This document shows, piece after piece, positions 49,152 to 60,387 of a stretch of DNA of 64,000 bases. The notes below the pieces were generated by a model. That model was given only the letters and a program-made list of their open reading frames with translations, searched no databases and was not told where the DNA came from. Every line of letters starts with the position of its first letter. Positions within the stretch are counted from its first letter, which is position 1. This DNA is from Ruminococcus sp. Its GTDB lineage: Bacteria > Bacillota > Clostridia > Oscillospirales > Acutalibacteraceae. The stretch covers positions 1 to 64,000 of the forward strand of contig JAFLSM010000004.1 of the NCBI GenBank assembly GCA_022510955.1, in the 5' to 3' direction. Made by a program: the position numbers and the translations under genes.

Positions 49152-49395
49152 CCTTTACTTTTTGGATAAAAATATCAATGTCTTCTGATGCTTTTTTCTG
49201 CGGTACATCATACTCTTCAAGCATTTTATCAAGTAATTCTTCTTTTGTTGCACCCTTTTGCAAAAGTTCAAAAAGGAACGCTCCTGTTTCGTTAAGATTG
49301 ATAATTCCATTAAAGTCGAGTGTCATACTGTTTACAGGCACTACAACATAGGTATCTGCAACCTTACGAAGAATGAAATCATCTTTTATCTTCAT
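49132..49395 (-). CDS. PqqD-family protein (RiPP recognition element-like fold)
   Basis: FILRKVADTYVVVPVNSMTLDFNGIINLNETGAFLFELLQKGATKEELLDKMLEEYDVPQKKASEDIDIFIQKVKDADIL matches the PqqD-like pattern; stop overlaps the start of the S26-like gene. Confidence 0.85.
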   Translation of the reverse strand: MKIKDDFILRKVADTYVVVPVNSMTLDFNGIINLNETGAFLFELLQKGATKEELLDKMLEEYDVPQKKASEDIDIFIQKVKDADILE

Positions 49396-49460
49396 AATAC
49401 CACCTACTGTGTTTATTTTTGCAATATGGTATTATTATAATATATAAATAAACAAAAAGC

Positions 49461-49490
49461 AAGGGTATTGCCGTGTGACAATACCCTATC
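49461..49490 (-). terminator. Intrinsic terminator of groES-groEL
   Basis: GGGTATTGTCACACGGCAATACCC followed by TTGCTTTTTGTTT on the minus strand. Confidence 0.8.
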
Positions 49491-49507
49491 TATATTTTTT
49501 ATATTTA

Positions 49508-51154
<1,647 letters not shown>

Positions 51155-51157
51155 TTA

Positions 51158-51442
51158 TTAGTCAACTGTTGCAAGTATGTCCGACTGGCGAACGATTGTG
51201 TATTCCTCACCGTCAATCTTAACATCTGTTCCTGCATATTTACTTGCGATTACCTTGTCGCCTACTTTAACATACATCTTAACCTCATTGCCGTCAACGA
51301 TTCCGCCCGGACCTACTGCAACAACTGTTGCAAACTGTGGCTTTTCCTGTGCGGCAGATGAAAGAATGATACCACTCTTTGTTTTTTCTTCTGCTTCCTG
51401 AACTTGAAGAACAACTCTGTCAAGTAATGGTTTAATACTCAT
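51158..51442 (-). CDS. groS: Co-chaperonin GroES
   Basis: MSIKPLLDRVVLQVQEAEEKTKSGIILSSAAQEKPQFATVVAVGPG. Confidence 0.97.
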   Translation of the reverse strand: MSIKPLLDRVVLQVQEAEEKTKSGIILSSAAQEKPQFATVVAVGPGGIVDGNEVKMYVKVGDKVIASKYAGTDVKIDGEEYTIVRQSDILATVD

Positions 51443-51477
51443 AATACAGCCTCCTGTAAAATATTGATAACTTTAGT

Positions 51478-51504
51478 TTAGCACTCTCGCTTTTGGAGTG
51501 CTAA
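51478..51504. promoter_or_regulatory. CIRCE element (HrcA operator)
   Basis: Perfect TTAGCACTC-N9-GAGTGCTAA upstream of groES. Confidence 0.97.
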
Positions 51505-51508
51505 TTAT

Positions 51509-51536
51509 ATTTTATACCATTTTTTAGAAATGTCAA
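51509..51536 (-). promoter_or_regulatory. SigA-type promoter of groES-groEL
   Basis: TTGACA-16 nt-TAAAAT on the minus strand, immediately upstream of CIRCE. Confidence 0.75.
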
Positions 51537-51686
51537 GAGAAATTTGACTATTTTTGACCTTTATTTTTTATATACAAAAAAATTTATATGTATATCAGAT
51601 TTATTTATATGGGCAATTAAATAAATATTAGTATAAACTATAATTTAAAATGTATCCTTGCCATTTCTTATAAAGCAAAAAATCGG

Positions 51687-51714
51687 CTGCACTATGCAAC
51701 CGATTTTTTAATTA
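51687..51714 (-). terminator. Intrinsic terminator of the ABC transporter operon
   Basis: AAAATCGG-ctgcactatgcaa-CCGATTTTTT. Confidence 0.7.
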
Positions 51715-51716
51715 TT

Positions 51717-52517
51717 TTAATCTTTGCTTAAAAGCATTCTGTCATTTTCAAGCTTTGAACCACTGGCTTTCTCAAACTTCTTTAAAAGCTCATCAACTGT
51801 AAGATTTTTCTTCTCTTCACCGGAAATATTGAGGATTACCTTACCGTCACTGAGCATAATAAGGCGATTGCCGTGTGTAATGGCATCTCTCATATTATGA
51901 GTTACCATAAGTGCAGTAAGATTATTTTCAGCTATAATCTTGTCACTGAGTTCAAGTACCTTTGCGGCTGTCTTTGGGTCAAGGGCAGCTGTATGTTCAT
52001 CAAGTAACAATAGCTTTGGCTTTTGAATTGTTGCCATCAAAAGCGTTATAGCCTGACGCTGACCTCCTGACAAAAGACCCACTTTTGTGGTCATCCTGTT
52101 TTCAAGTCCAAGGTCAAATTCTGCAAGGAGCTTTTGATACTTCTCCTTTTCCCCCTTTTTTACGCCCCAGGAAAGTCCGCGTTTTTTGCCTCTGCGAGCC
52201 GCAATAGCAAGATTTTCAATGATTTCCATATCGGCAACTGTTCCTGTCATCGGATCCTGAAAAACTCTACCAAGATATGGTGCACGCTTATGCTCAGGTA
52301 AAGCGGAAACATCAACACCATCAATCAAAATTGCACCGCTGTCCACAGGCCAAACACCTGCAATAGCATTAAGCATTGTTGACTTACCTGCACCGTTACC
52401 GCCGATTACCGTACAAAAATCACCATCGTTTAAAACAAGGTCAATTCCATTTAATGCACGCTTTTCGTTAACTGTGCCTTTGTTAAAGGTTTTATATACA
52501 TTCTTAATCTCAAGCAT
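51717..52517 (-). CDS. ABC transporter ATP-binding protein (TrpXYZ-like importer)
   Basis: GGNGAGKSTMLNAIAG, LSGGQRQAITLLMA, LLLLDEHTAALDPKTA; start assigned to MLEIKNVYKTF. Confidence 0.93.
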   Translation of the reverse strand: MLEIKNVYKTFNKGTVNEKRALNGIDLVLNDGDFCTVIGGNGAGKSTMLNAIAGVWPVDSGAILIDGVDVSALPEHKRAPYLGRVFQDPMTGTVADMEIIENLAIAARRGKKRGLSWGVKKGEKEKYQKLLAEFDLGLENRMTTKVGLLSGGQRQAITLLMATIQKPKLLLLDEHTAALDPKTAAKVLELSDKIIAENNLTALMVTHNMRDAITHGNRLIMLSDGKVILNISGEEKKNLTVDELLKKFEKASGSKLENDRMLLSKD

Positions 52518-52527
52518 TTTATCCACC

Positions 52528-53484
52528 TCACTGTGCATTTTTCGCATTTTGCTTTGCAACCTTTTTAAAGGATGTCTTAGCTTTATTACGAAGATATGGT
52601 GCTGCAAGGAAGATTGCAACAATTACTGCTGTAAACAGCTTTGTGTCATCTGTAGGCATCTTAAGCCACAGTACAATACCCATTGCTATGTAGTAAAGTA
52701 TACCGCCGACAATAACTGAAACCATTCTTACAATGAAATTTGAATGTCTTTTAAGGAAAGCATCAGCAAGAACCTCACCTATAATTACAGCAGCAAGACC
52801 GATTACGATTGCTCCTCTTCCCATATTGATGTCTGCAAAGCCCTGATACTGAGCAAAAAGTGCACCTGAGAATGCGACAATTCCATTTGAAAGGGATAGA
52901 GCAATTACTTTGGCAACATTGATATTAATACCCTGCGCTTTACTCATTGCAGGGTTACTGCCTGTTGAACGAATTGTTGAGCCTTGCTCTGTACCAAAGT
53001 ACCAATACATTGCCGCAATGATTATTGCAGCTATAACAAGTCCGATTATAATAGCCATATTAATATTACTTGCAGATATAACAAGAGAATAATTTCTATA
53101 GCTGATAGGAAGATTCGACTTGCCCATAATATTTAAGTTAATTGAATAAAGTGCAATTTGCGTGAGAATTCCTGCCAAAATATCAGGAATACCAAGCAAA
53201 GTATGCAAAAGACCTGTCACAAGTCCCGCAAGTAAACCTGCAATTATTGCAACAATAAGAGCGAGCCATATCGGCTGACCGTTTAACAGCATTATTGCAG
53301 TTACTGCACCGCCTGTTGCAAATGAGCCGTCAACGCTCAAATCTGCAAAGTTGAGCAGTTTATAAGTTAAAAATACGCCAAGTCCCATTAATCCCCAAAT
53401 TATTCCCTGGGCAATATTACCAGGCAGAGCCGAAAAAAAGTTCGTAGGATTAAGGGATGAAAAGTATGATAGAATAGCATCCAT
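52528..53484 (-). CDS. ABC transporter permease
   Basis: Polytopic BPD-type permease: GIIWGLMGLGVFLTYKLLNFADLSVDGSFATGGAVTAIML, SNGIVAFSGALFAQYQGFADINMGRG. Confidence 0.92.
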   Translation of the reverse strand: MDAILSYFSSLNPTNFFSALPGNIAQGIIWGLMGLGVFLTYKLLNFADLSVDGSFATGGAVTAIMLLNGQPIWLALIVAIIAGLLAGLVTGLLHTLLGIPDILAGILTQIALYSINLNIMGKSNLPISYRNYSLVISASNINMAIIIGLVIAAIIIAAMYWYFGTEQGSTIRSTGSNPAMSKAQGININVAKVIALSLSNGIVAFSGALFAQYQGFADINMGRGAIVIGLAAVIIGEVLADAFLKRHSNFIVRMVSVIVGGILYYIAMGIVLWLKMPTDDTKLFTAVIVAIFLAAPYLRNKAKTSFKKVAKQNAKNAQ

Positions 53485-53510
53485 TATTATCACCATTTAC
53501 ATAAAATATT

Positions 53511-53534
53511 GGGGTGTCGCAAATACGGCACCCC
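53511..53534 (-). terminator. Intra-operon hairpin between substrate-binding and permease genes
   Basis: GGGGTG-ccgtatttgcga-CACCCC on the minus strand followed by a weak T-containing tail. Confidence 0.5.
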
Positions 53535-53544
53535 ATTAAACCGA

Positions 53545-53666
53545 TAAGGCATACTTCACAATTATAGTGCGCGGATTACGAATCAGATTTTTGGGACAAT
53601 CCGTCGAGAATATTCAAGTAAGCCAAACGCTGAGCCTATAAGTGGTAATTGTGCGCTGTTGCCTTA
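53545..53666. repeat. Candidate short inverted-repeat (MITE-like) element
   Basis: Imperfect ends AAGGCAtACttCACAATTA... and ...TAATTGTGcGctGTTGCCTT bound ~120 nt of intergenic DNA. Confidence 0.4.
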
Positions 53667-53672
53667 AATTTT

Positions 53673-54683
53673 TTATTCAGCAGAGATTGCCTCGTAGCCT
53701 TCAGGAATCTGAATACCCAAAGCCTCGCATCTTTCTGCATCGTACTTCTTTGTTACATTTGGAGCAAAGGCAATTTCCATCTTGGAAACATCTGCACCAT
53801 TTACAAGAATATCATAAGCCATTTCACCTGTCTTCTGACCAAGTTCATAGTAGCTGATTGAAAGTGTTGCTACACCGCAACCAGCGCAGATACCCTCTTC
53901 TCCTGTGATGATTGGTGTTTTTGAAGGCAGTGCAATATTATCGATAATACCTGTATTTGAGGCAGCTGTGTTATCAGTAGGAATGTAAAGAACATCACTT
54001 TCATCACAAGCTGTCTGTGTAACGGCAGCAACATCGTTTGAATCAGAAAAAGTATATGTTTTAACTGTATAACCTGCATCCTCAAAGAAAGGGGTTATTG
54101 TGTCAGCCTGAAACTTTGAGTTAGCCTCTGCTGAGCAGTAAACAATTCCGACATTCTTAACATCAGGGAAAAGTTCATTAAGCATCTTAGCCTGATCCTC
54201 AAGCGGAGCAAGGTCTGAAGTACCTGAAACATTTGTTTCTGTATAGCCCTTCCAATCTGTAATATCAAGAGCTGTACCGTAATGAGTGATTGAAGTACCG
54301 AGAACCGGGATATCCTGTGTGCCTGTGTAAGCTGCCTGAAGTGCAGCAGTACCGTTGCCAAGAATTAAATCATAGTTTGATGTAATAAAAGAATTGCAGA
54401 TTGTGGTGCAATTTGCTGAATCACCCTGTGCATTCTGTTCATCAAACTTAACATTGTCTTTGCCAAGCTTTTCTTCAAGTGTATCTCTGAAACCCTTTGT
54501 TGCAGCATCAAGAGCATCGTGCTGAACAAGCTGACAAATACCGATATTGTAAACCTTGCCTTCTGCTGAATTGTTGCCTGAACCACCCTCTGTTGTTGAA
54601 GATGAGCCACCGCAACCTGCTAAACCTACAGACATTGTAAGGGCCGCAAGTCCCAAGGCAATTACCTTTTTTGTTGTTTTCAT
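53673..54683 (-). CDS. ABC transporter substrate-binding lipoprotein (TrpX-like, PF04392 type)
   Basis: Lipobox MKTTKKVIALGLAALTMSVGLAGCGG; QLVQHDALDAATKGFRDTLEE, LGTSITHYGTALDI. Confidence 0.92.
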   Translation of the reverse strand: MKTTKKVIALGLAALTMSVGLAGCGGSSSTTEGGSGNNSAEGKVYNIGICQLVQHDALDAATKGFRDTLEEKLGKDNVKFDEQNAQGDSANCTTICNSFITSNYDLILGNGTAALQAAYTGTQDIPVLGTSITHYGTALDITDWKGYTETNVSGTSDLAPLEDQAKMLNELFPDVKNVGIVYCSAEANSKFQADTITPFFEDAGYTVKTYTFSDSNDVAAVTQTACDESDVLYIPTDNTAASNTGIIDNIALPSKTPIITGEEGICAGCGVATLSISYYELGQKTGEMAYDILVNGADVSKMEIAFAPNVTKKYDAERCEALGIQIPEGYEAISAE

Positions 54684-54739
54684 AATAATTCCTCCTCTTA
54701 CTTTTGCACTTTTAAGTGCTAAAGTAACATATTGCAATT

Positions 54740-54768
54740 ATTATACAACATACTTTTACTATTTTCAA
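54740..54768 (-). promoter_or_regulatory. SigA-type promoter of the ABC transporter operon
   Basis: TTGAAA-17 nt-TATAAT on the minus strand. Confidence 0.8.
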
Positions 54769-54820
54769 TAGTTTTTCGAATATTTATATTATTTTTATAA
54801 GTGCGTGTATGAATTTTTGG

Positions 54821-57800
54821 TTATTTTGCTATCACGTTACCTTCTCCAAGTTGATTTCTAAGTTCTTTAATCATTACATCATTAAGACTAACCCACATTG
54901 AAGAAGGCGCTTTGACCTGCCGTTTTGAATTAGAAAGATAAAAAATAACCGGTGTATTGCCTTCAAAAATATCAAGCACACGCTTTGCTCTGTTATATTG
55001 GTCTGTGTTTAAATCATCAATCTTTATATAGAGAGCGGTAAAATGTGTTTTGTTTGAATTATTTTGACGGTTATAAGTTGTATTATTTTGAACACCGCCA
55101 CTTAGTGACTGATTAACAAGCTCCATGTTTTTACATTCATCATTTGTGCGTGCCTTATCAACGGAGTCGCAGAGTATCTTAGCCTCTTCGTTCTCTTTAA
55201 AATTGAGTGACCCACGTATAATTACAGCATTGCCCTCATTAAGGAACATTCCGTATTTTTCGTAAACATTTGGAAAAACAACAATTTCAAGCGAACCGTA
55301 TCTATCCTCAACCGTGGCAAAAGCCATCATCTTGTTAGTTTTTGTTAGCTGTGTTTTTATTTTTGAGATAACACAAACAATCGAAACATTTTTTCCGTCA
55401 AAGTACAGATTACCGTCATTATTTAATATATCACCGATTCTGTCAGCCTTTGAAAGAGAAGCAAACTTTGTGTATTCATCCATTGGATGACCGCTTAAAT
55501 ACATTCCTGCAATCTCGTTTTCCATATGCAGAAGTTCCTCACGGGAAAACTCTTCAAGAGGCGGAATCTGAGGTTTCGAGGAGCGTTGCTCCTCCTCCGT
55601 TCCAAAATCAAAGAATGACATCTGTCCTCCGACATTATGTCTTGATTCGTATTCAAGGTCATCAAGTACTGTCTTAGAGACAGCGAGCAACTGACGGCGA
55701 TTTGCACCAAGTCCGTCAAATGCACCGCATTTTATAAGACTTTCTATTGCACGGCTGTTCATGTTTCTTCCGTAAAGCCGTTTGCAGAAATCATAAAAAG
55801 AGCTGTATGGTTTAAGCATCCGTTCCTTGATAATTTGGTCAATAAACTGCCTGCCAAGATTTTTGATTGCAAGTAAGCCGTAACGGATATTATTTCCGCT
55901 TACAGTAAAGCCAAGATTACTCTCGTTTACATTAGGTGGCAAAACGCTTATTCCCATTCGCTGACATTCGGCAATATAAACTGCCATTTTATTTTGATTA
56001 TCAAGCACGCTTGAAAGCAAAGCCGCCATATACTCATGCGGATAGTAGCATTTCAGCCATGCCGTTTTATAGGAAACAGTTGCATATGCAGCCGCATGAG
56101 ATTTGTTGAACGCATAAGAAGCAAAGCTTTCCATTTCGTCATAAATAGAATTTGCTGTCTTTTCATCAACTCCACGGCGTACACATCCGTCAACAATAAC
56201 CTCACCGCTTTCATCGACAAGTCCGTTAATAAAAATCTGTCGTTCCTGCTCCATTACAGAATGCTTTTTCTTGCTCATTGCACGACGAACAATATCTGCT
56301 CGTCCAAGGCTATAACCTGCAAGCGTTCTGAAAATCTGCATTACCTGCTCCTGATATACAATACATCCATAAGTTACATCAAGAATATCCTTCAAAAGCG
56401 GGTGCTTATAGCGTATGTGCGAAGGATTGTGACGGCAGTCGATATATGTCGGTATACTGTCCATTGGACCCGGACGATACAATGAAAGTACCGCCACTAA
56501 GTCCTCAATGCCCTCAGGTTTAAGCTGAGTAAGAACATTACGCATACCCTGACTTTCAAATTGAAACACACCTTCGGTGTTGCCCTTTGAAATCATATCA
56601 AATACCTTTTGATCATTCTCTTTAACATTTTCAGGATTATATTCAGGATGATTTCTGCGGATAATCTGCTCTGCATCCTCAATTACCGTGAGGTTGCGAA
56701 GTCCGAGAAAATCCATTTTAAGTAATCCAAGCTCTTCAAGAGTGGTCATTGTAAACTGCGTTACCACATTGTCGTCATTTTTTGAAAGCGGAACATAGTC
56801 ATACACAGGCTTGTCCGTAATTACAACGCCTGCGGCGTGCATTGTGGCATGACGAGGCATTCCCTCTATGCTCATAGCAATGTCCAAAAGCTGTTTTGTC
56901 TGTTCATCTTCGTTATATCTTTTGTTTAGCTCAGAACTGATTTTGAGTGCCTTTTCAATGGTAATATTAAGCTCCATCGGAACAAGCTTTGCTACAACAT
57001 CAACAGCAGCATACGGAATTGCAAGCGCTCTGCCCACATCACGAATTGCTCCTCTTGCCGCCATAGTACCGAAAGAAATTATCTGAGCAACATGATCAAA
57101 ACCATATTTACTGACAACATAATCAATGACTTCTCCTCGCCTATCCTTACAAAAGTCAATATCAAAGTCAGGCATACTGACACGCTCGGGATTCAAGAAA
57201 CGCTCAAAGAGCAAATTGTATTTTATAGGGTCAATGTCTGTTATTCCAATGCAGTAGGCGCAAAGTGAACCTGCACCCGAACCTCTGCCAGGGCCTACGG
57301 GAATTCCGTTTGACTTTGCATACTGCACGAAATCATTTACAATTAAATAATAATCAACAAATCCCATTGATGAAATTACATCAATTTCGTATTCAAGGCG
57401 GTCAATTAGACTTTTATCGGGATTTTCTCCGTAATGCTTATATAAGCCCTGATAGCAATTTCTTCTGAAATAGTCAAGGTGATCTTCATTGTTAGGAACA
57501 TCAAAACGAGGGAGCTTGCGAACACCAAATTCAAAGTCCACATTACATCTGTCAGCAATTATTTGAGTATTCTCATAAGCCTGCGGTAAAGTAGGAAAAA
57601 GCTGACGCATTTCCTGCTCGGTTTTCAGATAAAACTCGTTTGTCTGAAACTCCATTCTGTCATTATCATTTATTGTTCTGTTTGTCTGAACACAAAGCAA
57701 AATATTGTGGATGTTATGGTCATCCTTTTCAATGTAATGACAGTCATTTGTTGCAACCAAACCTACCCCGACTTCATCTGCAATTTTTATAAGGTTTGGA

Positions 57801-58354
57801 ATTATCCTTTTTTGCTCATCTATTCCATGGTCCTGAAGTTCAATGAAAAAATTTTCTTTGCCAAAAATATCACGATAGTAAACTGCCTTTTCCTTGGCTG
57901 AATTATAGTCGCCGTTAAGTAGTTTCTGTGGAATCTCACCTGCAAGACAAGCAGAAAGACAAATTAATCCCTCGTGATATTTTTCAAGCAGTTCATCATC
58001 AATTCTCGGTTTCGAATAAAAACCCTCTGTAAACCCGAGTGAAACGAGCTTGATAAGATTTTGATATCCTGTATTGTTTTCACAAAGCAGCACCATATGA
58101 TAGTAACGCTCATATGATGATGTTTTGTCAAAACGAGAATTAGGTGCAACATACACCTCACAGCCGATTACAGGCTTTATCCCCTCTTTTTTACAGGCTC
58201 TGTAAAAGTCGATTACACCGTACATTACACCGTGGTCCGTGATAGCAAGAGAGTTCATTCCCTTTTCTTTTGCAGCACGAGCAAGCCTGCCGATACGGCA
58301 TGCACCGTCAAGCAGGCTGAATTCAGTATGCAAATGTAAATGTGTAAACGCCAT
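54821..58354 (-). CDS. dnaE: DNA polymerase III subunit alpha
   Basis: PHP domain (FTHLHLHTEFSLLDGACRI), VGPGRGSGAGSLCAYCIGIT, MPDFDIDFCKDRRGEVIDYV, C-terminal OB domain. Confidence 0.97.
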   Translation of the reverse strand: MAFTHLHLHTEFSLLDGACRIGRLARAAKEKGMNSLAITDHGVMYGVIDFYRACKKEGIKPVIGCEVYVAPNSRFDKTSSYERYYHMVLLCENNTGYQNLIKLVSLGFTEGFYSKPRIDDELLEKYHEGLICLSACLAGEIPQKLLNGDYNSAKEKAVYYRDIFGKENFFIELQDHGIDEQKRIIPNLIKIADEVGVGLVATNDCHYIEKDDHNIHNILLCVQTNRTINDNDRMEFQTNEFYLKTEQEMRQLFPTLPQAYENTQIIADRCNVDFEFGVRKLPRFDVPNNEDHLDYFRRNCYQGLYKHYGENPDKSLIDRLEYEIDVISSMGFVDYYLIVNDFVQYAKSNGIPVGPGRGSGAGSLCAYCIGITDIDPIKYNLLFERFLNPERVSMPDFDIDFCKDRRGEVIDYVVSKYGFDHVAQIISFGTMAARGAIRDVGRALAIPYAAVDVVAKLVPMELNITIEKALKISSELNKRYNEDEQTKQLLDIAMSIEGMPRHATMHAAGVVITDKPVYDYVPLSKNDDNVVTQFTMTTLEELGLLKMDFLGLRNLTVIEDAEQIIRRNHPEYNPENVKENDQKVFDMISKGNTEGVFQFESQGMRNVLTQLKPEGIEDLVAVLSLYRPGPMDSIPTYIDCRHNPSHIRYKHPLLKDILDVTYGCIVYQEQVMQIFRTLAGYSLGRADIVRRAMSKKKHSVMEQERQIFINGLVDESGEVIVDGCVRRGVDEKTANSIYDEMESFASYAFNKSHAAAYATVSYKTAWLKCYYPHEYMAALLSSVLDNQNKMAVYIAECQRMGISVLPPNVNESNLGFTVSGNNIRYGLLAIKNLGRQFIDQIIKERMLKPYSSFYDFCKRLYGRNMNSRAIESLIKCGAFDGLGANRRQLLAVSKTVLDDLEYESRHNVGGQMSFFDFGTEEEQRSSKPQIPPLEEFSREELLHMENEIAGMYLSGHPMDEYTKFASLSKADRIGDILNNDGNLYFDGKNVSIVCVISKIKTQLTKTNKMMAFATVEDRYGSLEIVVFPNVYEKYGMFLNEGNAVIIRGSLNFKENEEAKILCDSVDKARTNDECKNMELVNQSLSGGVQNNTTYNRQNNSNKTHFTALYIKIDDLNTDQYNRAKRVLDIFEGNTPVIFYLSNSKRQVKAPSSMWVSLNDVMIKELRNQLGEGNVIAK

Positions 58355-58378
58355 TTTTACTCACCTGATATTTATTAT

Positions 58379-59164
58379 TTAATCATTTAATAACTTATTT
58401 ACATAGTCCGTACTTTTTGCTGTAATCTCAACCCAAGCAGGATAGAAACCGCATTTTATTGCATTTTTGACTGATTTTATGTTGGACCATGCCGCGCAAT
58501 AAAACGGGACTTTGCCCATTTTTAAAATCTCTAATGCAAGCCGGCTTGTCAGAGCAGATGCAATTCCATTTCTCCTGTATTCGGGCAGGACATCAACACC
58601 AATCTGATACATTGATTCACAGTCATCTGAGCAAGCAGCAAGTCCTATAAGTTTTCCGTCTTTATATGCACCTACTCCGAGAACATCGTGTTCGCTATTT
58701 TTACTTGTGAGTGCATTGCTCCAACTTGGTGAATAAACGTCGATTAAATCAGTGCTATGTAATACTCGTGTCTCATAATTACAAGGAAGTGCCTTTAATT
58801 TTTCAACATCAGGCAGGAAATATTCCGCCATATGACAAACACGAAAATTAAATTTTTGCAGTTCGTTATTGAGTTCAAGTAAATTAGGTGTCTCAAAGCA
58901 ACGATATGCCGAGTATTTTTCTATATATTTACTCACAACTTCTTTAAACTCATCACTAACAGATGCAACAATATTATTTCCGTATGAGACTAAATCACAA
59001 TCAAATGGCAGAGCAAATTCAAGGTATCGTCTTGCCTTATCATTTTTCTTTGATATAACTATTATATTATCACTCTTCAAAAAGTCATCAGGACTGCAAT
59101 TACAATCAAGAGCCGACTGTTTTAACGCAATATCAAAGATTTCCTTATTAGTCATCAGTTCCAC
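58379..59164 (-). CDS. GNAT-family N-acetyltransferase
   Basis: YQIGVDVLPEYRRNGIASALTSRLALEIL and AIKCGFYPAWVE. Confidence 0.88.
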   Translation of the reverse strand: MELMTNKEIFDIALKQSALDCNCSPDDFLKSDNIIVISKKNDKARRYLEFALPFDCDLVSYGNNIVASVSDEFKEVVSKYIEKYSAYRCFETPNLLELNNELQKFNFRVCHMAEYFLPDVEKLKALPCNYETRVLHSTDLIDVYSPSWSNALTSKNSEHDVLGVGAYKDGKLIGLAACSDDCESMYQIGVDVLPEYRRNGIASALTSRLALEILKMGKVPFYCAAWSNIKSVKNAIKCGFYPAWVEITAKSTDYVNKLLND

Positions 59165-59166
59165 TC

Positions 59167-60387
59167 CTAATTAAAGTCACCAATATATTTAGCTATAATT
59201 TTTCCGTCTGAAAATTCAATCAAAAATTCATCATCTATCGAAAGCTGATTTTTTGAGGAAACAACTTGTCCGTCTTTCTGTGCAATAGCATATCCCCTTG
59301 AAAGTACTGAAATCGGATTGATAGCCTCAAGCTTTGCAGCAGTAGCTTTTATACTGCTGTCTGCTTTATTGATTTTATCGGTTACAAAGCTTTCTACTTT
59401 ATTGCTAAGCACATCAAATTTCCGCTCATATTCATCAATTTTGCTTTGCGGAGACACAAGTGACAATCTTCTACGGAAGTCAATTATTAAATTGCTGTAA
59501 TTTTTCAATTTGACATCTGCAAGTGAAGAAATATACTGTAGTTGTGAATTATAGAACGACATAAGTTCGTCTTTGTCAGGCACTGCAAGCTCTGCACCCG
59601 CTGACGGAGTCGGAGCACGCAAATCAGCAACAAAATCACATATTGTAAAGTCTGTTTCATGACCGACAGCAGAGATTACCGGAATTTTACATTCATATAT
59701 AGCATAAGCAAGTTCTTCGCTGTTAAATGCCCACAAATCCTCGATTGAGCCGCCGCCTCTGCCAATTATAATGACATCACAGGCATTGTATTCATCAAGC
59801 CTTTTTACAGCATCAACAAGCTGACTCGGCGCACTTTCACCCTGCACCAAAACGGGACACATAACAATATCTGCGCATGGATAGCGTCGTGACAAAATGT
59901 TGCGAATATCCTGAACAGCCGCACCGGTAGGCGAAGTGATAACGCCTATTGTTTTAGGAAATTTCGGAATAGGCTTTTTATGAGCATTATCAAAAAGTCC
60001 CTTTTCGGCAAGTGAACTTTTTAGCTGTTCAAAAGCTATTGTCAGCGCACCAACACCGTCAGGCTGCATATCTTCAATATACAGTTGATACTGACCGCTT
60101 GGCTCGTAAACCGCTATCCTGCCACGACATATAACCTTCATTCCGTCCTGCGGCTGGAATCGAAGTGTTCTTGCATTGCCAGCAAACATTACAGCACGAA
60201 TTACGGATTTTTCATCCTTTAAAGAAAGGTAAATATGACCACTGCGATAGTGATTGGTGAGGTTTGAAATTTCGCCCGTTATGAAAACAATATTTAGTCT
60301 TGGGTCGTTTTCTATAATAGATTTAATATAAAAATTCAGTTGTGAAATATTTAAAACCTTAGGTTTTGCAAATTCAGGTGTGTACAT
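59167..60387 (-). CDS. xseA: Exodeoxyribonuclease VII large subunit
   Basis: YIKSIIENDPRLNIVFITGEISN OB fold, GVITSPTGAAVQDIRNILSRRYP, RGGGSIEDLWAFNSEELAYAI, VGHETDFTICDFVADLRAPTPSAGAE; start assigned to MYTPEFAKP. Confidence 0.94.
   Translation of the reverse strand: MYTPEFAKPKVLNISQLNFYIKSIIENDPRLNIVFITGEISNLTNHYRSGHIYLSLKDEKSVIRAVMFAGNARTLRFQPQDGMKVICRGRIAVYEPSGQYQLYIEDMQPDGVGALTIAFEQLKSSLAEKGLFDNAHKKPIPKFPKTIGVITSPTGAAVQDIRNILSRRYPCADIVMCPVLVQGESAPSQLVDAVKRLDEYNACDVIIIGRGGGSIEDLWAFNSEELAYAIYECKIPVISAVGHETDFTICDFVADLRAPTPSAGAELAVPDKDELMSFYNSQLQYISSLADVKLKNYSNLIIDFRRRLSLVSPQSKIDEYERKFDVLSNKVESFVTDKINKADSSIKATAAKLEAINPISVLSRGYAIAQKDGQVVSSKNQLSIDDEFLIEFSDGKIIAKYIGDFN

Noticed and set aside
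53642-53861. Two small plus-strand ORFs at the 3' end of the substrate-binding gene
   Set aside because: They overlap the SBP gene and the inverted-repeat gap in antisense; no domain seen.
54703-54722. Second CIRCE element
   Set aside because: AGCACTT..AAGTGC arms lack the 9-nt spacer and full TTAGCACTC half-sites.
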